The position numbers and the translations under genes were made by a program. Shown one piece after another: positions 24,264 through 32,409 of a DNA stretch of 49,458 nt. Source of the DNA: Desulfovibrio sp. (GTDB lineage: Bacteria > Desulfobacterota > Desulfovibrionia > Desulfovibrionales > Desulfovibrionaceae); contig JAQVYA010000005.1 in the NCBI GenBank assembly GCA_028708865.1, positions 1 through 49,458 on the forward strand, read 5' to 3'. Each line of letters begins with the position of its first letter. The stretch's first letter is position 1. Under the pieces are notes generated by a model that did no database searches, was not told where the DNA came from, and saw only the letters and a program-made list of their open reading frames with translations.

Positions 24264-24342
24264 ATGCTAGCCCCGGTTTTCCGCGTCGGATGAAAAAGGA
24301 AAGTCTTTGGAGGGCAAAAGGATGAAAGTTCCCTATTGACAG
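24264..24342 (-). promoter_or_regulatory. Conserved promoter-like element, copy B, upstream of the head genes
   Basis: Positions 24271-24342 are 75% identical, gap-free, to copy A at 16091-16162. Read on the minus strand: CTGTCAA, TTTCATCC (24320-24327), a second TTTTCATCC (24288-24296) exactly 32 bp away, then ACCGGGG. A -10-like TAGCAT at 24264-24269 has the same 1-bp offset from that GC block as in copy A. It is 48 bp before the first head gene. Sharing of spacing and the -10 position suggests one regulator for both phage-derived units. Confidence 0.7.
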
Positions 24343-24452
24343 GATTCCGCATGGCCCGACCTTGACAGCAGCGGGCAATCGTGGTGCACTGAGATACGGA
24401 TTAGAATTGGGGTAAGGTGCGCAGAAAGCGCCGCAGGCAAAGGGGAACCAGC

Positions 24453-25553
24453 ATGTCCATGACGGGCGTTACCGACTTCATCGTGGCGGGTCCACCGGGC
24501 CAGACCACTGCCGGACCTGCCGGGCATTTCACGGCCGGACCGGCCGGAGAGGTGCGTCCCGGGCCAGCGGCGTCCGTTCCCGTCACTCCGGCGGGCCACG
24601 TGCCCATCGACACCTCCCAGGCCCGGGTGCCCATCGACACCACCCCCGGCTGGATTCCGCTGCATGGCCCGGGAATGGGAACCGCGTTCGGCGGGGGCGG
24701 TAGTCCGGGCGCCAGCGGCGGCGGAGGCCTGGCCACAAGCAGTACCATGGTTTCCCTGGCCCTCAATGCCCCCTCCACCGGCGGGGACAACCACTTCACC
24801 CCGGCGGGGCAAACCCCGGTGCACAGCACCACCGGCGGCGTGTTCACTCCGGCGGGAAATGTGCCCATCAGCACGGCCGTGGGTGGTCAGTTCACTCCGG
24901 GTGGCGACGTGCGCCCCACACCCGGCTATTTTCATTTCACCCCCGGCGGAGATGTGCGCCCCACGCCCGGCACCAGCCACTTCACCCCGGGCGGCAGCGT
25001 GGCCATCGGCCTGGGCGGCAGCCACTACGTGCCCGGCGGGCATGTGCCCATCGCGCCCAAGCTGGGCATCGATCCCAACACGCCTCCGGCCCGCGTGAAT
25101 CCGCCCAGCCCGGGCCGCGTTTTCCCGCACCAGATGAGCAACTTCCACGGGCCCCGGATGCAGCACAACCAGAACTGGCCCAGTGACGAGTTCCAGCATG
25201 TCATGAATACCCGGGCCTGGGAGCCGCTGGATTCACGCAGCACCTGGGAGCCGCCGGAAAAGATGAATTTTGTGCTCAGCACGGACTTGGTGGACACTGG
25301 CGCGCTGCTGGATCTTCTGGACACGCGTGTGCCCCCGGATCCGACCCGGCCCGCCGTGGAGCACAAGAGCTTCGACTTCTCGCAGCAGACGAGCCACACC
25401 CATCGCACCACCGTCAATGAGGTGGACGCCTCCAGCGTGAGCTACAACGAGCAGCACCTGCCCACGTATCTCTTTGAGGACAACCGCACCAACACCTACA
25501 TTCTGGCCGCGCCCGAACGGACCAGCGGCAGCCTGCTCACCCAAAGCGGGTAG
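24453..25553 (+). CDS. PGG-repeat protein of unknown function
   Basis: The 366-residue protein has no signal peptide. Residues up to about 225 are low-complexity Gly/Pro/Thr sequence, including six tandem 15-16-residue units of consensus [FY]-[TV]-P-[AG]-G-x-[VT]-x-x, such as HFTPGGDVRPTPG (about nt 24790-25070). A glycine linker (GGGGSPGASGGGG) interrupts the first part. The C-terminal ~140 residues are non-repetitive and polar, with SFDFSQQTSHTHRTT and YLFEDNRTNTYI. It could be a beta-solenoid or adhesin-like structural protein. AGGGGA with 6-nt spacing precedes the ATG at 24453. It is divergent from the phage head unit; a link to that unit is possible but unproven. Confidence 0.72.
   Translation: MSMTGVTDFIVAGPPGQTTAGPAGHFTAGPAGEVRPGPAASVPVTPAGHVPIDTSQARVPIDTTPGWIPLHGPGMGTAFGGGGSPGASGGGGLATSSTMVSLALNAPSTGGDNHFTPAGQTPVHSTTGGVFTPAGNVPISTAVGGQFTPGGDVRPTPGYFHFTPGGDVRPTPGTSHFTPGGSVAIGLGGSHYVPGGHVPIAPKLGIDPNTPPARVNPPSPGRVFPHQMSNFHGPRMQHNQNWPSDEFQHVMNTRAWEPLDSRSTWEPPEKMNFVLSTDLVDTGALLDLLDTRVPPDPTRPAVEHKSFDFSQQTSHTHRTTVNEVDASSVSYNEQHLPTYLFEDNRTNTYILAAPERTSGSLLTQSG
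24787..25072 (+). repeat. Coding tandem repeat, six ~46-bp units
   Basis: Within the PGG-repeat gene, units beginning CACTTCACCCC / TTCACTCC recur every 45-48 bp. They encode FTPAGQTPV, FTPAGNVPI, FTPGGDVRP, FTPGGDVRP, FTPGGSVAI and YVPGGHVPI. The third and fourth units are nearly identical at DNA level, which suggests recent duplication. Confidence 0.75.
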
Positions 25554-25661
25554 ACCCGCAACGGTCCGCCAGGCCGACGCTCTTTTGAAGAGCCATTGCC
25601 CGGGCCAAGGCGGTCGGCCCGCGCCATGCCCTTGACCCGGGCAACAAGCCCAAACCAACGA

Positions 25662-25958
25662 TCAGATCATTTCCCGCATGCCCGAGAAAAACGCTTCGCG
25701 GTCAAAAGCGGCATGTTGGGCCTCCAATTCCGGCAAGGCCTGGAAAAAGGCTTCCCATCCGCTGAGTTCCGCCAGCTTTTTCTTGTCCGCATAGGGCTTG
25801 AACGTGGTGCCCCGGGGGCATTTGGTCATGATGATTTCAAACACTCCCTCTGCATTCTGGTCGGACCAAAACGCGGACCAGGCGGTCCGGTCGCCCTCCG
25901 TCTTTTTATATTTTTCAAAAAATCGCTCGAACGTTGCCTGAATTTCCTGATCTTTCAT
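25662..25958 (-). CDS. Hypothetical small cytosolic protein
   Basis: The 98-residue helical protein with many aromatic and charged residues starts MKDQEIQATFERFFEKYKK and contains WSAFWSDQNAEGVFEII followed by KCPRGTTFKPY. I do not recognise a family. CAGGAGGACTTTCC gives the ATG at 25958 a strong ribosome binding site, which supports expression. It stands alone between the PGG-repeat gene and a chemoreceptor, convergent with the former. Confidence 0.65.
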   Translation of the reverse strand: MKDQEIQATFERFFEKYKKTEGDRTAWSAFWSDQNAEGVFEIIMTKCPRGTTFKPYADKKKLAELSGWEAFFQALPELEAQHAAFDREAFFSGMREMI

Positions 25959-26142
25959 GGAAAGTCCTCCTGCCTGGGAACATTCTGGGGCATTTTTAGC
26001 AATAATCATGCCCACGTGCAAAACCATGTTTCAACGCTTGTGCCATGCCTCACATTACAGTGGAAGTGTTTCTCTTTCAAACCTGCCATGCTATTGGTGG
26101 GAGTAATATGTCCTTCCACCAATGCCGACCATGGAGGTTGCC

Positions 26143-28371
26143 ATGAGGCTGAACCGCATCAGCATCCGCTGGAAAATGATCATCCCGTTCACAGCCAGCG
26201 TACTCATCCTGGGCCTGGTCGCCATGCTCATCGTCCGCAGCGAGCTGGACGACCTGCACGGCGCTTCCATCCGCTCCCGGGCCGAAGCCAAGGCCGAAGC
26301 CATCCGCGAGGAAATCGACCTGGCATCCAGACTGGCCCGGGATTCCGCAGCGCTGTTCAGCTCCCGCCCTGTTGTGGTTCAGGCCTTTGAGATGGCGCGC
26401 AGCGGCGACATAGACAATGAAACCGACTCCATGGCCCAGGCCGCACGCGAAATGCTCCGGCGTGAGCTGGCCCAAGAAATGGCGGGCTTCAAAAATGTGA
26501 GCGGCGGCGCGCTCAAGCTGCACTTCCACCTGCCCAACGGCCGCAGCCTCCTGCGCATCTGGCGGCAAAAACAAACCCAGCGCAACGGCCAGTGGGTGGA
26601 TGTTTCCGACGACCTTTCCTCCTTCCGGCAAACCGTGCTGGACGTGAACCGAACCGGCCAGCCCGTGCAGGGAATCGAACTGGGCCGGGGCGGATTCGTG
26701 ATCCGCGGCCTGGCTCCGGTGCGCACCCCTCAGGGCGGTCAACTCGGCTCCGTGGAAGTGTTGCTGGATTTCCAGCCCATCCTGGACGCGGCCCAGGACC
26801 AGGACGGCTCCACCGTGTTCCTGTTCATGAATGCGGAAATGCTCACCATCACCAAACGGCTTCAGGACCCGCAAAAATTCCCGCTACTCAAGGACTTCGT
26901 ACTGGTGGCCGGAGACATGGGCCAGGCCCTTGCGGAAGGCGTGTCCCCCGAGTTTCTGGCCCAGGGCAGGGAAGGACTCCAGGTTCACTGGAACGCGGAC
27001 CACGCTCTGAGCGTTTTTCCGGTGCGCGACTACCAGGGCGAACAGATCGGCGTCATGGCCTACGCCATCAACGCCAAGGTGCAACAGGCAGGCATGGATG
27101 CGCTCTGGTTCACCCTCACCGGCGTCTTCCTGCTGGTGCTGCTCCTGCCCGGCGCGCTCCTGCTGCTGGCGCTCAATTTTGCGGTCATCCGCCCGGTCCG
27201 GGCCCTGCAAGGAACCATCTGTGAAGTCTCCCGCGGCGACCTGAGCTGCGGAATGTACCTTGAGACCGGGGACGAAATGGAGGAAATGGGCAAGGCCCTG
27301 CAACAACTGGTGCAGGCCCAGGAAGGACGCGCCGCCCTTGCTTCCCGCATTGCCCAGGGCGATCTCACGGATACCGTGACCCTGGCTTCGGAACAAGACA
27401 CCCTGGGGAAATCCCTGGCCGACATGAGCGAAAACCTGAACAAGCTCGTCCAGCAGGTCCAGTCCTCCTCGGACCAAATCGCGGCCGGAGCCAACCAGGT
27501 TTCGGACTCCAGTCAGACCCTGTCCCAGGGAGCCACCCAGCAGGCCTCCTCCCTGGAAGAAATCACCAGTTCCGTCACGGAAATAACCAACCGCACACGC
27601 GTCAACGCGGAAAACGCGGGCGAAGCCACGCGCCTGGCCGGGGAAGCTCGGGACCAGGCAGGCAATGGTCAGAAAAGCATGGAGCAGATGCTGCAAGCCA
27701 TGGAAGCCATTAACGAGTCCAGCCAGTCCGTGGCCAAAATCATCAAAGTCATTGACGAAATAGCCTTCCAGACCAACCTGCTGGCCCTGAACGCCGCCGT
27801 GGAAGCGGCCCGGGCCGGAAGGCATGGCAAGGGATTCGCCGTAGTGGCCGAGGAGGTTCGCAACCTGGCCTCCCGCAGCGCCAAGGCAGCCAGGGAAACC
27901 GCCCAGCTCATCGAAGATTCCGTGGTCAAGGTGGATGCAGGCGCGGGAATCGCGGCCCAGACCAGTGAAGCCCTGGCCGGAATCGTACAGTCCGCGGCCA
28001 AGGCCGCCGAGCTGGTGGACGAAATCGCCCACGCCAACCGGGAGCAGGCCGAGGCCGTCAGCCAGGTGAACCAGGGTTTGACCCAGGTGGAACAAGTCAC
28101 CCAGGCCAATACGGCCAGCGCAGAGCAGACCGCGTCCGCCGCCGAGCAGCTCTCATCCCAGGCCGCCTGGCTGCGTAACGTGTTGACCCGCTTCCGCACC
28201 AAATCCCTGCAAGATGAGTCCGCCTCCGCAGAAGACAGCTCCAATTCGCGGCCTCGCCGCCGCTCCGCAGCGCCAGAACGTCAGCAGCTCCCGCAGGGCC
28301 AACCCCGTTCAAAGGATCAGGCAGAAAACCAGGACGGTGAAACCTGGCCCCGGGAATTGGATTCCTTCTAA
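26143..28371 (+). CDS. Methyl-accepting chemotaxis protein with large periplasmic sensor
   Basis: The 742-residue chemoreceptor has TM1 at about residues 13-33, a ~280-residue periplasmic ligand domain (probably double-Cache-like) and TM2 near 320-345 ([22 protein letters not shown]). A HAMP domain follows, and a cytoplasmic signalling domain contains the hairpin tip region [24 protein letters not shown]. No C-terminal CheR/CheB tether pentapeptide is present; the protein ends in a polar tail. It would signal through CheA/CheW to the flagellar motor. GGAGG at 26133-26137 fixes the ATG. The ligand cannot be inferred. Confidence 0.93.
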   Translation: MRLNRISIRWKMIIPFTASVLILGLVAMLIVRSELDDLHGASIRSRAEAKAEAIREEIDLASRLARDSAALFSSRPVVVQAFEMARSGDIDNETDSMAQAAREMLRRELAQEMAGFKNVSGGALKLHFHLPNGRSLLRIWRQKQTQRNGQWVDVSDDLSSFRQTVLDVNRTGQPVQGIELGRGGFVIRGLAPVRTPQGGQLGSVEVLLDFQPILDAAQDQDGSTVFLFMNAEMLTITKRLQDPQKFPLLKDFVLVAGDMGQALAEGVSPEFLAQGREGLQVHWNADHALSVFPVRDYQGEQIGVMAYAINAKVQQAGMDALWFTLTGVFLLVLLLPGALLLLALNFAVIRPVRALQGTICEVSRGDLSCGMYLETGDEMEEMGKALQQLVQAQEGRAALASRIAQGDLTDTVTLASEQDTLGKSLADMSENLNKLVQQVQSSSDQIAAGANQVSDSSQTLSQGATQQASSLEEITSSVTEITNRTRVNAENAGEATRLAGEARDQAGNGQKSMEQMLQAMEAINESSQSVAKIIKVIDEIAFQTNLLALNAAVEAARAGRHGKGFAVVAEEVRNLASRSAKAARETAQLIEDSVVKVDAGAGIAAQTSEALAGIVQSAAKAAELVDEIAHANREQAEAVSQVNQGLTQVEQVTQANTASAEQTASAAEQLSSQAAWLRNVLTRFRTKSLQDESASAEDSSNSRPRRRSAAPERQQLPQGQPRSKDQAENQDGETWPRELDSF

Positions 28372-28390
28372 CAAAAAAGACATCCCAAAA

Positions 28391-28436
28391 GACAAACTGC
28401 CGAAGCACCGCCAACACGGTTCTTCGGCAGTTTGTC
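28391..28436. terminator. Bidirectional terminator between chemoreceptor and MocR gene
   Basis: GACAAACTGCCGAAG and its exact complement CTTCGGCAGTTTGTC form a 15-bp stem with a 16-nt loop between two convergent genes. On the minus strand it is followed by TTTTGGG and then a TTTTTT run. It begins 19 bp after the chemoreceptor stop. Confidence 0.8.
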
Positions 28437-28437
28437 G

Positions 28438-29874
28438 TCAGCCCACGGCCAGCTCCGAGGCCAGTTCCCCCAGGGTGTGCAGGGCCTGCTCCAACTGCTG
28501 GGACCAGACCCCGCCGCAACTCAACCGCAGGCAGTTATCGAACCCCTCCTGCGTGGTGAAGATCGGTCCCGGCGCAATGCCGATGCCCTGCTCCTGGGCA
28601 CGGTAAAACAGCTCCACCGCATCCACCCCGCCAGGCAGTTCCACCCAAAGCACAATGCCCCCGCGCGGCTCGGTAATCCGCGTGCCGGACGGAAAACACC
28701 GCCCCACCTGGGAGCGCATCAGCCGCATCTGTTTTTCCACGGCCGTACGCAGGCGCTTCAACTGCCGCTCATACTGCCCCGCAGCCAGATATTCCGCCAT
28801 GGCCATCTGATTGGGGCTCGCGGTGCAGACGTTGGTCGTGGCCTTGACTTCCAAGGCCCTGTCCCGGAAGCGGCCCGGCGCAAGCCAGCCCACGCGCCAG
28901 CCCGGGCACACGGTCTTGGAAAAAGACGAACAGAGCATGACCAGCCCCTTGTCATCCAAAGCCTTGAAACTGCCGGGACGCGGCCCTGCAAAATGCAGAT
29001 CCGTGTAGACATCGTCCTCCACCAGCGGAATGTCCCGGGCCTCCAGCAAACGCAAAATTTCCTTCTTGGCCCACTCAGGGGTCAAGGCCCCGTCCGGATT
29101 ATTGAAATTCGGGCAAAGAATGCACACCTTGACCTGGTATTTGTCCAAAGCCGAGGCCACATCCAACGGGTCCACGCCCGACCCCGGGCAGGAAGGAATC
29201 TCCACGGCTCGAAGTCCCAAATTTTCAATCAGCTGCAAAAAGCAATAATACGTGGGCGATTGGATGAGCACATTATCGCCCGGCCGGGTCAAGGCGCGCA
29301 GGCAAATGGAAAGCCCCTCCATGGCTCCGCAGGTGATGATCAGATCATCAGGGCCGATTCCGGCTTCAGGATCGGTACAGCGGAACGCGATCTGCCGCCG
29401 AAGCTCCTCGTTGCCCGGAATGGTTTCATAGCTCATGGCCCGGGTGGGATGCTCCCGCAGGGCACGGCCCAAGAACCGGGCCAACGCCTTGGTGGGCAAC
29501 AGTTCCTCCGTAGGGCAGATCACCCCCAGCGGGGCGAGCAACGGACTGCCCACGGCGCCAAGCACGGTCTGAATCAACTGGCCACGGTTCACGGCGCGCG
29601 GAGCCGGATCCGAAGCCCGGGCCCGGGGCGGCTCCAATGCACGGAACGAACGGCGAACAAAAAAACCCGAGCGGGGCCGGGACTCGATCACCCCTTTGCT
29701 CTCCAGTTCCATATAGGCCTGGTTCACCGTGGAAAGGGACAGCCCGGTACGCACGCGCATGGCGCGCAGGGACGGCAACTTGTCACCCCGGCCCAAGGTC
29801 CCGGATTCGATCATTTCCAATATTTGCCGTTCAACGGCCTGATAAAGGTACGGTTCTTGCCAAGATGGCTGCAT
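28438..29874 (-). CDS. MocR/PdxR-type GntR regulator with aminotransferase domain
   Basis: The 478-residue protein has an N-terminal winged-helix GntR domain (residues 10-75; LPSLRAMRVRTGLSLSTVNQAYMELE) fused to a fold type I aminotransferase domain. The PLP lysine lies in SSFSKTVCPGWRVGW, and NFNNPDGALTP and the YTDLHF region are also visible. MocR proteins use PLP-bound substrate as effector and often control a divergent transporter. Here that is azlCD, 240 bp away, with operator-like repeats between. The ATG at 29874 follows GGAGTTCCC. Confidence 0.93.
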   Translation of the reverse strand: MQPSWQEPYLYQAVERQILEMIESGTLGRGDKLPSLRAMRVRTGLSLSTVNQAYMELESKGVIESRPRSGFFVRRSFRALEPPRARASDPAPRAVNRGQLIQTVLGAVGSPLLAPLGVICPTEELLPTKALARFLGRALREHPTRAMSYETIPGNEELRRQIAFRCTDPEAGIGPDDLIITCGAMEGLSICLRALTRPGDNVLIQSPTYYCFLQLIENLGLRAVEIPSCPGSGVDPLDVASALDKYQVKVCILCPNFNNPDGALTPEWAKKEILRLLEARDIPLVEDDVYTDLHFAGPRPGSFKALDDKGLVMLCSSFSKTVCPGWRVGWLAPGRFRDRALEVKATTNVCTASPNQMAMAEYLAAGQYERQLKRLRTAVEKQMRLMRSQVGRCFPSGTRITEPRGGIVLWVELPGGVDAVELFYRAQEQGIGIAPGPIFTTQEGFDNCLRLSCGGVWSQQLEQALHTLGELASELAVG

Positions 29875-29886
29875 GGGAACTCCGAA

Positions 29887-29947
29887 CTGTATCCGTCGAA
29901 TCAAAAGTAAACTGTATCTGTACTGGTGACAGAATATCTGGTTTACT
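29887..29947. promoter_or_regulatory. Operator-like repeats between the MocR gene and azlC
   Basis: CTGTATCCGT (29887-29896) and CTGTATCTGT (29912-29921) form direct repeats 25 bp apart. AGTAAAC (29906-29912) and GTTTACT (29941-29947) form an inverted pair. MocR regulators commonly bind combined direct and inverted repeats in such divergent regions, so this is the likely control site for both genes. Confidence 0.55.
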
Positions 29948-30113
29948 GCTCCTTAGCAAACAAGAACCCATTCGACCCGCGCCCAAAGTCCAACGGCAAT
30001 TTCCACTCGTCGGTTCGCCTCCACGCTCCCCTCCTCATGTGATCGCCCTGCGCGATCCTCCCGGAAGACGACCCGACGAGTTTCTTTTCCGCTGGCACGC
30101 GCATGGAGCCAGC

Positions 30114-30866
30114 ATGCATTCAACCGACAACGCCGCCACAACATCAGACATGCCCGGCCAGGCCTCCCGCCAAGAGAAAATAGCTTCCGGCGTCCGCCAG
30201 GCTCTGCCCGTGGTGCTGGGGTACATTCCCGTGGGCTTTGCCTTTGGCGTGCTCGGGGCCAAGGTGGGGGCCAGCGTGTTCAACGTGGTGCTCATGTCCG
30301 TGTTGGTCTACGCCGGGTCGGCCCAGCTCATCGCTGCGGGATTGCTCGCGGCCGGGGCCGCCCCCCTGACCATCATTGTGACCACCTTCATCGTCAACCT
30401 GCGGCACATGCTCATGTCCGCTTCTCTGGCGCCGCACCTGCGCAACATGAGCAAGTGGGAACAAGCCCTGTTCAGCTTTCAGCTCACGGACGAAAGCTTT
30501 GCCCTGCATTCTGGGCGTTTTCAGGATCCGCACGGGCCCGCCGCCAAAGCCGAAACCTTTGCCCTCAACGTTACGGCCCACTGCGCCTGGGTCTTCGGTT
30601 CCTGGCTCGGGGTCACGGCCAGCACACTCATCGCCGACGTCCGACCCGTGGGGCTGGACTTTGCCCTGCCCGCCATGTTCATCGCCCTGCTCGTGGCCCA
30701 GACCCACAGCCGCCTGCAACTTTGCATCGGCCTGGGGGCCGGACTCCTGTCCACGGGGCTGCTGCTGGCCGGCGTGAACCAATGGAACGTAATCTTAGCC
30801 ACCGTGATTGCCGCGGCCCTGGGCGCCTACCTGGAGGAACGATGGACCAACGAACGCTGCTGCTGA
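30114..30866 (+). CDS. azlC: AzlC, large subunit of branched-chain amino acid exporter
   Basis: The 250-residue inner membrane protein carries the AzlC hallmarks: LPVVLGYIPVGFAFGVLG near the N-terminus, YAGSAQLIAAGLLAAGA, VNLRHMLMSASLAPHL and LTDESFAL. AzlC with AzlD exports branched-chain amino acids or analogues. The ATG at 30114 has GGAGCCAGC just upstream; the frame is open further upstream, but that would cross the operator region. azlD overlaps its 3' end by 25 bp. It is divergent from a MocR-type regulator. Confidence 0.93.
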   Translation: MHSTDNAATTSDMPGQASRQEKIASGVRQALPVVLGYIPVGFAFGVLGAKVGASVFNVVLMSVLVYAGSAQLIAAGLLAAGAAPLTIIVTTFIVNLRHMLMSASLAPHLRNMSKWEQALFSFQLTDESFALHSGRFQDPHGPAAKAETFALNVTAHCAWVFGSWLGVTASTLIADVRPVGLDFALPAMFIALLVAQTHSRLQLCIGLGAGLLSTGLLLAGVNQWNVILATVIAAALGAYLEERWTNERCC

Positions 30867-31171
30867 CCATCCTCGGGATGGCCCTCGTAACCTACATTCC
30901 CCGCGCCCTGCCCGCGCTGACCCTTTCATCCCGCAGCCTGCCCGGACCCGTGCGGCGCTTCCTCTCCTTCGTCCCCGTGGCCGTACTGTCCGCCCTGCTG
31001 TTGCCCTCGCTGCTGGCTCCCAATGCCCAGCTCGACTTTTCCGGGTCCAATATCTTCCTCTGGGTCAGCCTGATCCTGCTGCCCATCTGCATCAAAACAC
31101 GAAGCTTTTTCGGTACCGTGGCCATGGGAATGGGGCTTGTGGCCCTGGCCCGCTGGCTGTTTGGAGTATAA
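30842..31171 (+). CDS. azlD: AzlD, small subunit of branched-chain amino acid exporter
   Basis: The 109-residue protein has four hydrophobic helices and the AzlD signature LGMALVTYIPRALPAL at the N-terminus, followed by LSFVPVAVLSALLLPSLL. It partners AzlC in the membrane. Its ATG lies within the last codons of azlC and has GGAGGAACG just before it, so the pair is translationally coupled. Confidence 0.92.
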   Translation: MDQRTLLLTILGMALVTYIPRALPALTLSSRSLPGPVRRFLSFVPVAVLSALLLPSLLAPNAQLDFSGSNIFLWVSLILLPICIKTRSFFGTVAMGMGLVALARWLFGV

Positions 31172-31191
31172 CCGCAACTAAGACCACGAAG

Positions 31192-31778
31192 GCCTCCGGC
31201 GGCCAAAGGGCCCGCGGCCCTTTGGAATCCCGTTTACCGGACGCGCTCACGCGCGCCCGGGGGCATGGCCATAACCCCGAGCGGCGACAGCCGCGAGCAA
31301 TGAAAGTCTTTGGAAAGGGGGTCCGGGGGAAGAACCTTTCTTCAGAAAGGTTTGCCCCCGGAAAGAAAGCTTGCCAATAAAATCAAGATAAAAGCAATGC
31401 CTCCGGCGGCCAAAGGGCCCGCGGCCCTTTGGAATCCCATTTACCGGACGCGCTCACGCGCGCCCGGGGGCATGGCCATAATCCCGAGCGGCGACAGCCG
31501 CGAGCAATGAAAGTCTTTGGAAAGGGGGCCCGGGGGAAGAACCTTTCTTCAGAAAGGTTTGCCCCCGGAAAGCAAGCTTGCCAATAAAATCAAGATAAAA
31601 GCAATGCCTCCGGCGGCCAAAGGGCCCGCGGCCCTTTGGAATCCCATTTACCGGACGCGCTCACGCGCGCCCGGGGGCATGGCCATAATCCCGAGCGGCG
31701 ACAGCCGCGAGCAATGAAAGTCTTTGGAAAGGGGGCCTGGGGGAAGAACCTTTCTTCAGAAAGGTTTGCCCCTGGAGA
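31192..31778. repeat. Tandem repeat, 207-bp unit, two full copies and one truncated
   Basis: Copies begin GCCTCCGGCGGCCAAAG at 31192, 31399 and 31606; the third diverges after about 172 bp. Copies 2 and 3 share variants (ATCCCATTTACC, CATAATCCC) that differ from copy 1. Each unit holds a perfect palindrome (CCAAAGGGCC-CGC-GGCCCTTTGG; 31203-31225 in copy 1). Each also has a long hairpin, 31324-31360 in copy 1, with AACCTTTC/GAAAGGTT and a CGGGGG/CCCCCG base. No real gene is inside. It lies between azlD and a convergent gene and could act as a terminator or decoy array. Confidence 0.92.
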
Positions 31779-31814
31779 GCATCTTCTATTAGACAGTTAC
31801 CGATAGCATGTCGA

Positions 31815-32258
31815 TCAATGCGCCTCGCTATGCAGCGCAACGCGAACGCGCCCGGAATCGCAGGCAAAGCGTATGCTTTCCGGACGTTTGCTTTCGGAGA
31901 CGCTTTCCGTGCGAAAATGCTTTTGCACGCTCATGCGTTGGTCGCGCACCAGGGTATGGCTTGTCTCGAGCAGCACTCCCCCTTCTGGGCCGAGGAACTG
32001 CGTGTTGACGGTGACGAACATGTCCCCGTCCAGATAATCAATGCGGTAGGCGTACTTGCCCGAGGCAAGGGGGTGCTCCCAGGAATCGCCCTGGCCGAGT
32101 ACAGTTTCCCCTGGAGCGTCGCCCATGAGGGCCGAAGCCGTTCCGCAGACGAGCAACAGGGTGCAAAGGGCTACGACCCGAATCAGACGCCGCACCATCC
32201 GCCCGGGCCGTAGCCGGGACGCTTGCGCCGCTAAATTGTGTTTGTAATTTGTATGCAT
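31815..32258 (-). CDS. Hypothetical exported protein
   Basis: The product is 147 residues from the ATG at 32258. Alternatively it is 127 residues from the ATG at 32198, which would place the hydrophobic signal sequence (LIRVVALCTLLLVCGTASA) directly at the N-terminus. Neither start has a convincing ribosome binding site. The mature part (GETVLGQGDSWEHPLASGKYAYRIDYLDGDMFVTVN) looks like a small beta-rich periplasmic domain of unrecognised family. It abuts the 207-bp tandem repeat on its 3' side. Confidence 0.65.
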   Translation of the reverse strand: MHTNYKHNLAAQASRLRPGRMVRRLIRVVALCTLLLVCGTASALMGDAPGETVLGQGDSWEHPLASGKYAYRIDYLDGDMFVTVNTQFLGPEGGVLLETSHTLVRDQRMSVQKHFRTESVSESKRPESIRFACDSGRVRVALHSEAH

Positions 32259-32409
32259 AGGTTTCGATTTCCCGCAGCGTGCCCTGCGGAAGTTCGATAG
32301 GTATTCCATTTACAAGGAAATGTCCACACTTTCAGCACGCCCGCTGCATGGTCTTTCACCGCGGAAATGCTGCATGGGCGGCCAGGTCGGACGTCTGGGA
32401 GGGACATGG

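Noticed and set aside
16091-24342. The two 72-bp elements could encode similar peptides (FHPFA...LS.FI.R.KPG) in frame with the downstream genes
   Set aside because: Codon differences between the copies are mostly amino-acid changing, no good start codon precedes them, and the -10-like box lies downstream; a DNA regulatory element explains the conservation better.
31310-31717. Two 66-codon plus-strand frames inside the 207-bp repeats
   Set aside because: They exist only because the repeat unit is a multiple of three; no ribosome binding site and no protein-like composition.
31192-31778. CRISPR array
   Set aside because: Units are 207 bp and contiguous, without the short repeat/variable spacer pattern.
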